Source: Bacteroidales bacterium
GTDB taxonomy: Bacteria; Bacteroidota; Bacteroidia; Bacteroidales; P3
Length of the DNA: 39,008 nt
Reading direction: 5' to 3'
NCBI GenBank assembly: GCA_017962445.1
Contig: JAGCVI010000026.1
Coordinates: 1-39,008 of the forward strand
Shown piece by piece: positions 7,690 through 15,775 of this stretch. The notes beneath the pieces are model-generated. The model had not been told where the DNA came from, did not search any database, and worked only from the letters and a program-made list of their open reading frames with translations. Within the stretch, counting starts at the first letter, position 1. Each line of letters opens with the position of its first letter. The translations under genes were made by a program, and so were the position numbers.

Positions 7690-8430
7690 ATGCGCCGTCT
7701 GCTGACATATCCGCTCCTCGTTCTCGCCTGCCTCATTGCCTCAGGCCCTTCACGTGCGCAGGACTCCGTAGCCGCTCCGCCGACACCTTACATTTGGAAC
7801 AGCCCCGTATCTGTTTCCACCGTTGGCGCTGTCACTCTTCTCGGTGCCTCAAACTTGATCGACGGCGCATTCAGCAAACCTAACCTCTTCATCCGTGAGG
7901 AGTTCCAACTCTGGCGTCGCAACCACACCGACAACGTCCCGCTCACCTTCGACAACTACATTCAGTACCTGCCGCTCTCGGCACTTCCGCTCCTAAAACT
8001 CACAGGAATTGAATCACCCCATTCTTTCGCCCAGCTCACCATCCGTGCCGGCTGCGGGCTTCTGCTCACCACCTGCATCGTACAGCCCCTCAAGGGCATT
8101 GTCTTCGAGTGGCGACCTGACCGCAGCTCCTCTACCAGCTTCCCGTCAGGCCATACTGCGGCTGCTTTTACTGGTGCCGAGATGCTTCGCCTCGAATACG
8201 GCCGCGTTTCTCCATGGATTCCCGTCGCAGGCTATGCTGTGGCTGCTTTCACAGGCTTCATGCGTGTCTACAACGACCGCCACTGGACCTCCGATGTCCT
8301 TGCCGGTGCTGGCATCGGCATCCTCTCCGCCAACCTGGCCTTCTGGCTCTCCGACCTCCTCTCTCCAAAACTTCAGGATAAATTTCCGCGCCTATACGCG
8401 GATTGTAATAGGTACGTATTGTCCCTCTAA
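7690..8430 (+). CDS. PAP2-superfamily membrane phosphatase
   Basis: A 246-aa protein with an N-terminal signal peptide (ends SRAQ) and several hydrophobic segments. The three phosphatidic-acid-phosphatase motifs are intact: K-x6-RP (KGIVFEWRP, ~135-143), PSGH (~152-155), and R-x5-H-x3-D (RVYNDRHWTSD, ~193-203). The active-site histidines therefore face the periplasm. Family members dephosphorylate lipid phosphates such as undecaprenyl pyrophosphate, lipid A or phosphatidylglycerol phosphate; the exact substrate cannot be read from the sequence. It lies 7 nt after comB and 29 nt before trmO and is probably co-transcribed with them. Confidence 0.9.
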   Translation: MRRLLTYPLLVLACLIASGPSRAQDSVAAPPTPYIWNSPVSVSTVGAVTLLGASNLIDGAFSKPNLFIREEFQLWRRNHTDNVPLTFDNYIQYLPLSALPLLKLTGIESPHSFAQLTIRAGCGLLLTTCIVQPLKGIVFEWRPDRSSSTSFPSGHTAAAFTGAEMLRLEYGRVSPWIPVAGYAVAAFTGFMRVYNDRHWTSDVLAGAGIGILSANLAFWLSDLLSPKLQDKFPRLYADCNRYVLSL

Positions 8431-8459
8431 TTCCATTAACTCCATAGTTCAGAAACCTT

Positions 8460-9134
8460 ATGCAGCTTTCTCCTATAGCCCATATCCATTCCCCGCATAC
8501 CGCCAAATTCGCTATCCCGCGGCAAAGCAACATCGTCCCAGGTCTTACCTCTGTCGTGACTTTCCTGCCGCCCTATCGCGATCCTCAGGCTCTGCGTGGC
8601 ATTGAGCAGTTCGACTACCTTTGGCTCATATGGCTTTTCTCGGCCAACCCCGACGGCCAGTGGTCTCCCACGGTGCGTCCGCCGCGTCTTGGCGGCAATG
8701 CACGCATCGGTGTCTTTGCTTCGCGTTCGCCGTTCCGTCCAAATCCGGTTGGCCTCTCTTCCGTCAGGCTTCTCTCTGTCAATCTCGACACCCCCGACGG
8801 TCCGCAGCTCGTCGTCTCGGGCGCCGATCTCCTCGACGGCACTCCCATTCTCGACATCAAGCCTTATATTCCTTATACCGATGCCCATCCCGACGCAAAC
8901 GCCGGTTATGCTTCACAGCCTCCTCAGCCGTCGCTCACCGTCGATTGCCCTGAACATTTGCTCGCTAAAATACCGGAGTCTCAACGTCAGTCGCTCCTCC
9001 AACTCCTCGCTCTCGATCCTCGTCCTGCTTATCACAACGACCCTGAACGTCTGTATGGTTTTAATTTTCTCAACCTGGAAATCCAATTCAAAGTCCAGGA
9101 AAATAATGCCTTGTGTGTAATTAACATCTTTTAA
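8460..9134 (+). CDS. trmO: tRNA (N6-threonylcarbamoyladenosine(37)-N6)-methyltransferase TrmO
   Basis: A 224-aa protein of the TrmO/TsaA (YaeB) family, which transfers a methyl group from S-adenosylmethionine to t6A at position 37 of tRNA reading ACY codons. Seen: the N-terminal beta-barrel start (IAHIHSPHTAKFAIPRQ), LRGIEQFDYLWLIW, the family hallmark FASRSPFRPNPVGLS (~87-101), DLLDGTPILDIKPYIPY (~123-139), and the C-terminal helical segment with LDPRPAYHNDPERLYGF. The length is normal. It overlaps no neighbour and is probably in an operon with the PAP2 gene. Confidence 0.93.
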   Translation: MQLSPIAHIHSPHTAKFAIPRQSNIVPGLTSVVTFLPPYRDPQALRGIEQFDYLWLIWLFSANPDGQWSPTVRPPRLGGNARIGVFASRSPFRPNPVGLSSVRLLSVNLDTPDGPQLVVSGADLLDGTPILDIKPYIPYTDAHPDANAGYASQPPQPSLTVDCPEHLLAKIPESQRQSLLQLLALDPRPAYHNDPERLYGFNFLNLEIQFKVQENNALCVINIF

Positions 9135-9198
9135 CAATTATACACGCAACATTTTTGTCATCACTTGCGACATACTTTCAAAAACCCGATATAATAAC

Positions 9199-9750
9199 TT
9201 GAAACTATCAACGGAAAAAGCACAACGACTAATTGACGGCTGCTGTCGTGGCGACCAGCGCGCGTGCAAGGAACTCTACGACCTCTTCGCTCCTAAAATG
9301 TACGCCATCTGTCTCCGCTATACCTCCGACACCCACGCCGCCGAGGAAGTGCTCCAAACGGGTTTCATTAAGGTCTTTGAATCGCTTAACCGTCTAAAGG
9401 ATGTCTACGCTCTCGATAAGTTCCTCTGCGGAATCTTCGTCCATACTGCCATCAGCTACTATCGGTCCATGCGGCCTGTCGCCGATGTCGACTCTTATGT
9501 CGAAACTGCCGACGACCTATACGCCGACTCTGAGAAAATCTACTCGCAAATCGACATTCATATCATCCTGGACGCCATTCGCCAACTACCCGAGCGCTAC
9601 CGCTCTGTCTTCAACCTCTGCCAGATAGAGGGCTACTCTTTCGATGACGCTGCTGCCGAACTCGGCATTCAGACATCCTCAGTCCGCTCCGACTTCTTCC
9701 GCGCTCGTGCCATCCTCGCCCAAAAACTTCAAAAATATCGGGAAAAATAA
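9199..9750 (+). CDS. ECF-family RNA polymerase sigma factor
   Basis: A 183-aa sigma-70-family factor of the extracytoplasmic-function type. Region 2 is at about 10-80 (LYDLFAPKMYAICLRY, HAAEEVLQTGFIKVFESL) and region 4 at about 118-178 (LPERYRSVFNLCQIEGYSFDDAAAELG..., helix-turn-helix then RARAILAQKL). There is no region 3. No in-frame ATG exists before residue 33, which lies inside region 2, so TTG at 9199 is the best start. The next gene, 54 nt downstream, encodes a membrane protein with an anti-sigma-like layout, suggesting that this sigma factor is held at the membrane until a signal arrives. The target promoters are unknown. Confidence 0.9.
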   Translation: MKLSTEKAQRLIDGCCRGDQRACKELYDLFAPKMYAICLRYTSDTHAAEEVLQTGFIKVFESLNRLKDVYALDKFLCGIFVHTAISYYRSMRPVADVDSYVETADDLYADSEKIYSQIDIHIILDAIRQLPERYRSVFNLCQIEGYSFDDAAAELGIQTSSVRSDFFRARAILAQKLQKYREK

Positions 9751-9804
9751 ACCAGATTGCTTTAAATAATTGCGAAAATAACTCTGAAATAAAACATAAA
9801 AGAT

Positions 9805-10710
9805 ATGTCATCACTTAAGGAAAGATTCGACAACTTCACACAACAGCCTGACCCTAAGGTATGGGAAAATATTGCTTCATCCATGGCTGCAAATGCCCGC
9901 CGTCGCAATGTACGCCGCGCCGTTGCAGCTGGCACTGCTGTCGCTGTGGTCGCCGCTGCGTTGCTCGTCTATTTCAACACTCGCCCTGATTCCGCCGCCA
10001 ATAGCAGCAAATCTGCTTCCGGTCCTGTTGTTGCCATCAACAATATCGCGGCTCCTTCACAGTCCAATCCTAAGGCCGAGGAAATCACTGTCGTCGACTT
10101 CCAGTCCGATGACGCTGTCCAGCCTGCTGCTGTCCAGCCAGTGGTTGTTGACGGTCAGAAGGTCGATGTCACGACCTCCAACGAGGCCTCTGTCCCTGCA
10201 CAGGTGGCTGCATCTCCCTCTGCCAGCCAGCCTGCAGCCGCTGTTTCCCAGCCCACGGCCCAGAGCCAGCCGGCTTCAAATGCCGTCGCTGAGTCCAAAC
10301 CAGTGGTCAGTCACAACTCCAATAGCGATGCGGTGGCTCAGAACCAGGCTTCTACGTCGAATAAACCGGTCAATTCAAAGGCCTCCGAAGGCACACCATA
10401 CTCTGGCAAAGCTGCCAACGACTCCCTCAGTGTCTGGATTCCCAACGCCTTCTCGCCCAACGACCCCAGCGACGATGTACGCCTCTTCAAGGTTATACCC
10501 AGCAATGATGCCAGCGTCCTCTCCTTCGAGATTTACATCTACAACCGTGGCGGTCGCATGGTCTTCCACAGCCGCGACATCAACCAGGGTTGGGACGGCA
10601 CCTCCAACGGCTACGACCAGCCTATGGGCACATATGTCTACGTCATCGAGCTTCGCGACGCCGTCAAGGGCATCCAGCATAAACGTGGCACCCTCACCCT
10701 CATCAGATAA
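9805..10710 (+). CDS. Anti-sigma-like membrane protein ending in a T9SS type B (gliding-motility) domain
   Basis: A 301-aa protein with three parts. Residues 1-38 are cytosolic and charged (SLKERFDNFTQQPDPKVWENI). Residues 39-57 form one transmembrane helix (AVAAGTAVAVVAAALLVYF). A long Ala/Pro/Ser/Gln/Val-rich linker (58-205) would span the periplasm. Residues ~208-301 form a type B C-terminal domain (WIPNAFSPNDPSDDV, EIYIYNRGGRMVFHS, GWDGTSNG, PMGTYVYVIEL), normally the sorting tag of T9SS cargo. No signal peptidase site is evident after the helix, so the domain may be tethered to the inner membrane rather than secreted. It lies directly behind an ECF sigma gene, and the N-terminal layout resembles Bacteroidetes anti-sigma factors. 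Whether it binds that sigma factor is an inference. Confidence 0.85.
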   Translation: MSSLKERFDNFTQQPDPKVWENIASSMAANARRRNVRRAVAAGTAVAVVAAALLVYFNTRPDSAANSSKSASGPVVAINNIAAPSQSNPKAEEITVVDFQSDDAVQPAAVQPVVVDGQKVDVTTSNEASVPAQVAASPSASQPAAAVSQPTAQSQPASNAVAESKPVVSHNSNSDAVAQNQASTSNKPVNSKASEGTPYSGKAANDSLSVWIPNAFSPNDPSDDVRLFKVIPSNDASVLSFEIYIYNRGGRMVFHSRDINQGWDGTSNGYDQPMGTYVYVIELRDAVKGIQHKRGTLTLIR

Positions 10711-10730
10711 GAAAAGTAATAGACATACAA

Positions 10731-10765
10731 AAAAAAGAGGATATCCTGCGATATCCTCTTTTTTT
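10731..10765. terminator. Bidirectional intrinsic terminator
   Basis: GAGGATATC (10737-10745) and GATATCCTC (10750-10758) form a stem with loop CTGC, flanked by an A-run on the left and a T-run on the right. It can end both the sigma/membrane-protein operon (plus) and the lipoprotein gene at 10798 (minus). An almost identical hairpin lies at 11413-11447. Confidence 0.85.
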
Positions 10766-10797
10766 GATATTAATTAATCTTAGGGATTTCTTGTTTT

Positions 10798-11079
10798 TTA
10801 GAAATCAATGTCCATATCCGACATATCCATGGCATCCATATCCATACCTTCCATATCTCTAGCATCGCCCCAGTCTTCCATGTCGTCACTATTATTCTGC
10901 ATCTGCATCATGCTAGCCATATCCTCTTGAGATATATTGTCGTTGGTCTTTGCAGATTCTTTGTTCTCTTTCTTAGTAGAATCTTTCTTAGTGGTATCGG
11001 TACCTTTTTTGTCGCCGCCACAAGCTGCGAACATAGCTACTACTGCCATAGCGGCAACTGCTACTAATACTTTTTTCAT
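10798..11079 (-). CDS. Small lipoprotein with Met/Asp-rich tail (paralogue 1)
   Basis: A 93-aa lipoprotein. The signal peptide MKKVLVAVAAMAVVAMFAAC has a lipobox ending AAC (Cys20), followed by GGDKKG and a Lys/Thr/Ser/Asp-rich linker. The last ~28 residues are unusual: repeated Asp-Met pairs (DMEGMDMDAMDMSDMD). The first ~40 residues and their DNA (about 10967-11079) are nearly the same as in the gene at 11471-11746, and promoter and terminator are shared too, so the two arose by duplication. No known domain. The Met/Asp tail could bind a metal ion, but this is only suggested by composition. Confidence 0.78.
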   Translation of the reverse strand: MKKVLVAVAAMAVVAMFAACGGDKKGTDTTKKDSTKKENKESAKTNDNISQEDMASMMQMQNNSDDMEDWGDARDMEGMDMDAMDMSDMDIDF

Positions 11080-11126
11080 TTTTGATTTAGTTTTGAAGTT
11101 TAAAAATTGGTTTCTTAATTGAATTG

Positions 11127-11134
11127 CAAAAGTA
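11127..11134 (-). promoter_or_regulatory. -7 promoter element of lipoprotein paralogue 1
   Basis: The minus strand reads TACTTTTG, an exact TAnnTTTG match, about 48 nt before the ATG at 11079. It sits in a 21-nt block (11125-11145) also found exactly upstream of paralogue 2. The -33 region lacks a clear TTTG. The rest of 11150-11410 is A/T-rich DNA in which I see no gene or other feature. Confidence 0.6.
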
Positions 11135-11412
11135 CACCTTTTTCATATCCAGAATGGCATTTTTAATGTTATTATTTCTTAATTATTCTGTAAAATGCTG
11201 AATTTCCTTATTATAAGAAATTATTGTTTGTCTTCAGTATCCATTCTTTTTCCTGCTTTTTTCTGCATTTTTTTTATTATTGTCCGCAAAAACACACATG
11301 ATATTTAAACAAAAATCTTTGGCATCTGATAGGATGTTATACAATCTTTGCTATTTGCGGTCACCAAACTAAGCAACAAAGCATGGAAATAGTAATAAAT
11401 AGTATTAGGCAC

Positions 11413-11447
11413 AAAAAAAGAGGATATCTCAAGATATCCTCTTTTTT
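11413..11447. terminator. Intrinsic terminator of lipoprotein paralogue 2
   Basis: GAGGATATCT and AGATATCCTC (11420-11429 / 11432-11441) form a near-perfect palindrome flanked by A- and T-runs, so it can work in both directions. It lies 24 nt after the stop codon of the gene at 11471. The stem sequence GAGGATATC is the same as in the terminator at 10731-10765. Confidence 0.85.
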
Positions 11448-11470
11448 CTTGATAATAATCTTAGAGATTA

Positions 11471-11746
11471 TTATTTGCTAGCGTCTTTAGCGATATTGAT
11501 GCCTTTTTCAGCGAGATCCAGAACTCTTCCGGCATTGTCAATAGCATCGCCATTGTTTTCGTTAACAGTGGTGGTCTGGGTTGTAGGAGCAGTTTGCTGC
11601 TGAACTGTTTCCTGAGTTTTAGCTTCAGTGTTTTCTTGCTTGGTAGAATCTTTCTTGGTGGTATCGTTACCTTTTTTGTCGCCGCCACAAGCTGCGAACA
11701 TAGCTACTACTGCCAGAGCGGCAACTGCTACTAATACTTTTTTCAT
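11471..11746 (-). CDS. Small lipoprotein (paralogue 2)
   Basis: A 91-aa lipoprotein with signal peptide MKKVLVAVAALAVVAMFAAC (lipid Cys20), then GGDKKG and a Lys/Thr/Ser-rich linker almost identical to paralogue 1. The middle is Gln/Thr-rich (QETVQQQTAPTTQTTT) and the end is a short amphipathic helix (NAGRVLDLAEKGINIAKDASK), so the C-terminal half shares nothing with paralogue 1. The promoter is good (see 11797-11829). Function unknown. The strong own promoter and own terminator suggest an abundant single-gene transcript. Confidence 0.78.
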   Translation of the reverse strand: MKKVLVAVAALAVVAMFAACGGDKKGNDTTKKDSTKQENTEAKTQETVQQQTAPTTQTTTVNENNGDAIDNAGRVLDLAEKGINIAKDASK

Positions 11747-11796
11747 TGTAATTGATTTTTTTTGTTGGTTAATAAAATATTTTCTAAATCAGGTTG

Positions 11797-11829
11797 CAAA
11801 AGTACACCTTTTTCTAATTCTGAAACAAA
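11797..11829 (-). promoter_or_regulatory. Bacteroidetes promoter of lipoprotein paralogue 2
   Basis: On the minus strand TTTG (11829-11826) is followed after 21 nt by TACTTTTG (11804-11797), a good match to the Bacteroidetes -33/-7 consensus. Transcription would start around 11790, giving a leader of about 45 nt. Confidence 0.75.
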
Positions 11830-11966
11830 TATTTAGTGTTATCTTTTCTTAAAATTTTTATAAATACCTGAGTTTTAATAGTATAAAAACTGTATTTTAT
11901 AGCTTGATTACCCTCTTTTTTCTGTTTTTTCTGCCTTTATTTCAAATTATTATCGCAAATAACATT

Positions 11967-11997
11967 AAAAAAGCCACGTCTTTTTATAGACGTGGCT
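11967..11997 (-). terminator. Terminator of the type B surface-protein gene
   Basis: AGCCACGTCT (11972-11981) and AGACGTGGCT (11988-11997) form a perfect 10-bp stem with a 6-nt loop. On the minus strand it is followed by five T residues (11971-11967). It lies 38 nt past the stop codon at 12035. Confidence 0.85.
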
Positions 11998-12034
11998 CTC
12001 TCTTTATGTAAGAAAGTATGTATCCAAATATACT

Positions 12035-15000
12035 TTACTTGATAACCTCCACAGCTCCGTTGCGTTGTATATCGCCAAGGTAGCCCTTGCCGACAAATCG
12101 CCAAAAGTACGTTCCTGCGGGAATGTTGTCTGCTGCAGGATCCCAGAAGTCTTCTTCCGAAGCAATGTTCTCCTTGTAGTATACCCTCTTGCCCCAGCGG
12201 TCGTATATCGCCAGCGAGTTGTTCGGGTATCCAAGGCCATGGACAAGGTTCTTTATCTCAAAGCGGTCATTTATGCCGTCACCGTTAGGTGTCACAGCCG
12301 TCGGGAACTGCAGGAAGTCGTTCACAAGCAGAATGGTGTTCTCGATGGTATCGCGGCATTCTACAACGTTGCCGCTGGGTCCGCGGTTCTCGGTCTTGGC
12401 TATCAGGCGGGCAATGTAGTTGCCAGAAATGTCCTCACCGTCGGTGTACCATTCAAACGACGGGTTCACTTCCTTCATCGTATGGTACGATACATGGTTG
12501 TCCTTGTCGTACTGTATCTCCCAGTAGTATTCGTTGTCGTCCGACTGCGGTACTGTCAGGTTCTTGAATTCTACCGATGGGTGCAGCACTGTCGGGTTCA
12601 TAGGTTCCCATGAGAATTTGGCAACCGGACTCGAGTAGACGGTAATCAGGTCTTCGTATACCAGCGAATCCTTGCATCCGTATTCGCTCGAAATGAAGTA
12701 TTTGAAGTCGTACTGGCCAGTGCCGTAGGTATGTGTCGGGCTTTCAGCTGTCGACGTGTCGCCGTCTCCGAATATCCAGTAGTGGTAGTCGCCGTTTTGC
12801 GACATGTTGTTGAAGTGAACTGTGAACGGTTCGCATCCTTCAAGCGGGTATATTCCGGGGTCGAAGTTAGGCAAAGGTTGAGGATAGATCTCTATTCTCA
12901 CCGAGTCACGCGTTGTACAAGTTACCTTTTCTTGGTTGTTCTCCACTTCCACTGTATACAATGTCGATGTTCCGCGCATAGGAGTGGTGCTTATCGTGTC
13001 GGTAGTCTCGCCGAAAGGTGACCATTTGAAAGTCTGGTTGGTGATTGCGGTGTGACGGTCTTTTCCGTCAAGTAGCAGGGTTTGGATGTCGCAGATAGAT
13101 GTGTCGTTGCGCAGATGCGGCTTAGGTGTCCAGATGGTGGTGATACGTGTGGTGGAATCCCATACACATCCGAATTCGTCGTACAGCGTCACAAGAATCG
13201 GGAATGTTCCAGCTGTATCGGGGGTCATAATCCACGAGTTTACACTGTCAACTTGTTTGATCTGCAAACCTCTGTAGTATCCAAGGTCCCAGTCGCCATA
13301 GGTCGAGTCGGGAACCCATTTGATCGAGTCAAGTCCAACCTGGTATTCGCATCCTACACCCGACGAGATTCCGCAGATGTCAAGTGCCCAGTTGAAAATC
13401 CAGCCATTGTCGACTTTCCAAGTGTCGCACACCTCAATGCTCCAGTTGCCGTTCAGCGGGCATCCTACCAATTGGCTGAAGTCCTCACCAGGTTTGTAAT
13501 AGTCATATTTCTCCTCGTGGTTGCTCGGACGTCTCAAGTTGAATGTCGACGTTCCGCATGTAATACCTGCTTGGTAGAAGGGTGACGGAATGGTCGGGAA
13601 AGTGTATGTCACCTGGTCTACGTAGGTGGATTGGTTGTATGCAATGAATTGGGCTGCATCGTCAACAACAGTGTTTGCGGGGTCGCCGTTGATCAGTGTG
13701 TAGTTTTCGTTGCGCGAGAAGCAGTAGTCCTGACCGATTCCGTACATGTTGGGCAGACTGTCGCAGTACATGCAGTTGGGTTGTGTTGGCGGGCAGCTAT
13801 TACCGTTCATTTTCTCATCATAGCCCGTGTCATTGGATCCGCCATACGGATAGCCGTAGTATGTGCTGCCGCCGCCACCGGCTCCTTCGGGGATACCTGA
13901 ACCGGAACTGTTCTTGAATTTAAGAACTGATTTCTGTCCCGTAGGACATACTATGGAGTACTCAAGGTCGCCAGGGAACGAGTGCTCCATATTGATGCAT
14001 ACCGAGCAGATGTCGGCCTTTGAGGTAACCGTGCGTCCTGCAGGGAACTCGTCAAATAAGATGTCTGCCGTAAAGCAGGGATTGTCGCAGTATAAGCCGT
14101 CAGGGATGAATGTCTTGCAGTCGATTGCCTTCGACTTCATCTTCTCGAAGTTGATATGCTTCAGCGTGATGGTTCCGTTCTCGCCCTCATATCCCACATT
14201 CACGCCCAACGAGTCGCTGTTGCAGATAGTGGCAAGGTCAAACAGTGTCTTGATGGGGTTCTGGGCTACACGCACACGTACCGTCTCCAATATGGTTGAA
14301 TAGCATCCTTGTTCATCCATCAGCTGCAGCGTAACGTCATAGCAGTCCAGGTCTCTGTATCGGCCCATGATAGTGCGTCCGCCTATCAGCGAGTCGGCTT
14401 GTCCGTTACCAAGGTTCCATCTGAACATTGTTGTGGCATCGGTCGGGTAGTAGAAACCATGCTCGTTGGTGTAGGTTCCATGTGAATAGAACATCACATC
14501 CTCGCCCTGGCACAGGTTGATGCCTCTGAAGATGTTCGGCTGCAGCACTGTGTCGGGATTGCCGTTCAGGTCAACATTTATGACTGTGTCGTAGGTGATG
14601 AACGGACGGATATATGCAGTGTCATACGGCACACCGTTGCGGTATTTCACATACATCGAGTCAATATGCGGTGTTGGAACTTCGCATGGCAGCTTGCATA
14701 CTACATAGCACGAAAAGCCCTTGGCCTGATACCAGTTGGTGTCTTCAATGGGTTGAGGGTTGGCCTTAAGTCTGAAGGTAAGGCATCCCGTGGTGTTCAG
14801 CAATGACGGGTACACATTATGGTTCAGCAGCGGGTTCAGGTTGTTGTTGGCCATTGTAAGTACCGGCACTCCTGTTATTCCCACTCCATCATATATATAT
14901 AATGTATCGCCGGGATAAATGTCAAACTGGTTGAATGCAACCGACATCACGTTTGGTGCCTCGCAGCTGGTGCATATCGTTACCCAATAGTCGGTTCCTG

Positions 15001-15184
15001 GTGTGTAAAAATTGTTGTCCACACCGTCGTCGTCGGTAAGGAAGCAACCGTCGTTTGAACTGATATTAAGTGTCGTCCCGCTGAGTGTCGCGTTCAGTTT
15101 GTGAACGGGTGCACCGCCCTGTGCCATGGCGGCCACGCTCGACAGCGTCAGTGCTATTCCTATTATTATTGAACGTATTTTCAT
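12035..15184 (-). CDS. Large T9SS type B surface protein with CUB-like, P-domain-like and PKD domains
   Basis: A 1049-aa exported protein. Signal peptide 1-21 (ends AMAQ). An N-terminal CUB-like module (~30-165; FDIYPGDTLYIYDG) is followed by several immunoglobulin-like regions. A proprotein-convertase P-domain-like segment is near 405-625 (HSFPGDLEYSIVCPTGQ, then CPLNGNWSIEVCDTW). A PKD domain is near 790-860 (FGDGDTSTAESPTHTYG). The C-terminal ~90 residues are a type B gliding-motility domain (FPTAVTPNGDGINDRFEI, AIYDRWGKRVYY, AGTYFWRF). It contains many cysteines, which fits disulfides outside the cell. It is probably a surface adhesin or filament-like cargo of T9SS. It lies 22 nt after the small secreted-protein gene and is likely co-transcribed with it. 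No PorP/SprF-like partner, often found beside type B cargo, is present. Confidence 0.88.
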   Translation of the reverse strand: MKIRSIIIGIALTLSSVAAMAQGGAPVHKLNATLSGTTLNISSNDGCFLTDDDGVDNNFYTPGTDYWVTICTSCEAPNVMSVAFNQFDIYPGDTLYIYDGVGITGVPVLTMANNNLNPLLNHNVYPSLLNTTGCLTFRLKANPQPIEDTNWYQAKGFSCYVVCKLPCEVPTPHIDSMYVKYRNGVPYDTAYIRPFITYDTVINVDLNGNPDTVLQPNIFRGINLCQGEDVMFYSHGTYTNEHGFYYPTDATTMFRWNLGNGQADSLIGGRTIMGRYRDLDCYDVTLQLMDEQGCYSTILETVRVRVAQNPIKTLFDLATICNSDSLGVNVGYEGENGTITLKHINFEKMKSKAIDCKTFIPDGLYCDNPCFTADILFDEFPAGRTVTSKADICSVCINMEHSFPGDLEYSIVCPTGQKSVLKFKNSSGSGIPEGAGGGGSTYYGYPYGGSNDTGYDEKMNGNSCPPTQPNCMYCDSLPNMYGIGQDYCFSRNENYTLINGDPANTVVDDAAQFIAYNQSTYVDQVTYTFPTIPSPFYQAGITCGTSTFNLRRPSNHEEKYDYYKPGEDFSQLVGCPLNGNWSIEVCDTWKVDNGWIFNWALDICGISSGVGCEYQVGLDSIKWVPDSTYGDWDLGYYRGLQIKQVDSVNSWIMTPDTAGTFPILVTLYDEFGCVWDSTTRITTIWTPKPHLRNDTSICDIQTLLLDGKDRHTAITNQTFKWSPFGETTDTISTTPMRGTSTLYTVEVENNQEKVTCTTRDSVRIEIYPQPLPNFDPGIYPLEGCEPFTVHFNNMSQNGDYHYWIFGDGDTSTAESPTHTYGTGQYDFKYFISSEYGCKDSLVYEDLITVYSSPVAKFSWEPMNPTVLHPSVEFKNLTVPQSDDNEYYWEIQYDKDNHVSYHTMKEVNPSFEWYTDGEDISGNYIARLIAKTENRGPSGNVVECRDTIENTILLVNDFLQFPTAVTPNGDGINDRFEIKNLVHGLGYPNNSLAIYDRWGKRVYYKENIASEEDFWDPAADNIPAGTYFWRFVGKGYLGDIQRNGAVEVIK

Positions 15185-15206
15185 ATCTCGTCAGTTTTTT
15201 GGTTAC

Positions 15207-15677
15207 TTATCTATTGCTAGTTCTACTCGGACCCCTGTCGTCAAGTCTTGGGTCTATGTCGCCGGTCATATTCATGACTTCTCCATAAGGACGAACGCCA
15301 AGATAGCGGTGCTCCGACGCAGGTGTCTCGAAGTAAACAGCGTTGCCGTGCAGCGGCTGGTAGTTCGAAAAATCGTACTCGTAGATGCTCAGCACGCTAA
15401 GGTCAACAATAAAACTGCTAGTCAGGTTCTTGCCCGACTTCAGGGATTTAATTACGTTGATGTTCATCACCGTGGCTCCTTCAGGAACCTGGTCGGTGAC
15501 GAAGAAAGTATTGCACGACATACGGCAATAGTGGTCTTTTTTCGCCAAGGGCAACGCCTCCATTATCTCTTCCGACCAGTTGTATTTGGCTCCGACAATG
15601 TAGTCGCAGTTCTGCGCGAAGGCTCCTCCTGCCAGGACTGTCATCATGATTAGTCCTATTAAAGCTTTTCTTTTCAT
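15207..15677 (-). CDS. Small secreted protein of unknown function
   Basis: A 156-aa protein with a signal peptide (MKRKALIGLIMMTVLAGGAFA-Q). The mature part has four Cys candidates near the N-terminus (NCDYIVG, YCRMSCN) and beta-strand-like segments (ATVMNINVI, SSFIVDLSVLSIYEYDF). I recognise no family. It lies between rnfE (98 nt upstream, where rnfA would normally be) and the type B surface-protein gene 22 nt downstream, so it probably belongs with the latter. No promoter was identified. Confidence 0.7.
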   Translation of the reverse strand: MKRKALIGLIMMTVLAGGAFAQNCDYIVGAKYNWSEEIMEALPLAKKDHYCRMSCNTFFVTDQVPEGATVMNINVIKSLKSGKNLTSSFIVDLSVLSIYEYDFSNYQPLHGNAVYFETPASEHRYLGVRPYGEVMNMTGDIDPRLDDRGPSRTSNR

Positions 15678-15775
15678 GGATATATCGTTTTTTTATTTTT
15701 CTTTCCTACTCGGGTAGTGCTTTTTTCCGGAAAAATAGTTTCAGGAAAAAACTTAAAAAATGTTAACAGGGGAAA

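Noticed and set aside
11080-11470. Small RNA gene in the gap between the lipoprotein genes
   Set aside because: No convincing promoter on the plus strand and no stable fold other than the terminator.
11380-11475. Short plus-strand frame (ATG near 11382, ~32 codons) in the gap between the lipoprotein genes
   Set aside because: It runs through the terminator hairpin and the end of the paralogue 2 gene; product is low complexity.
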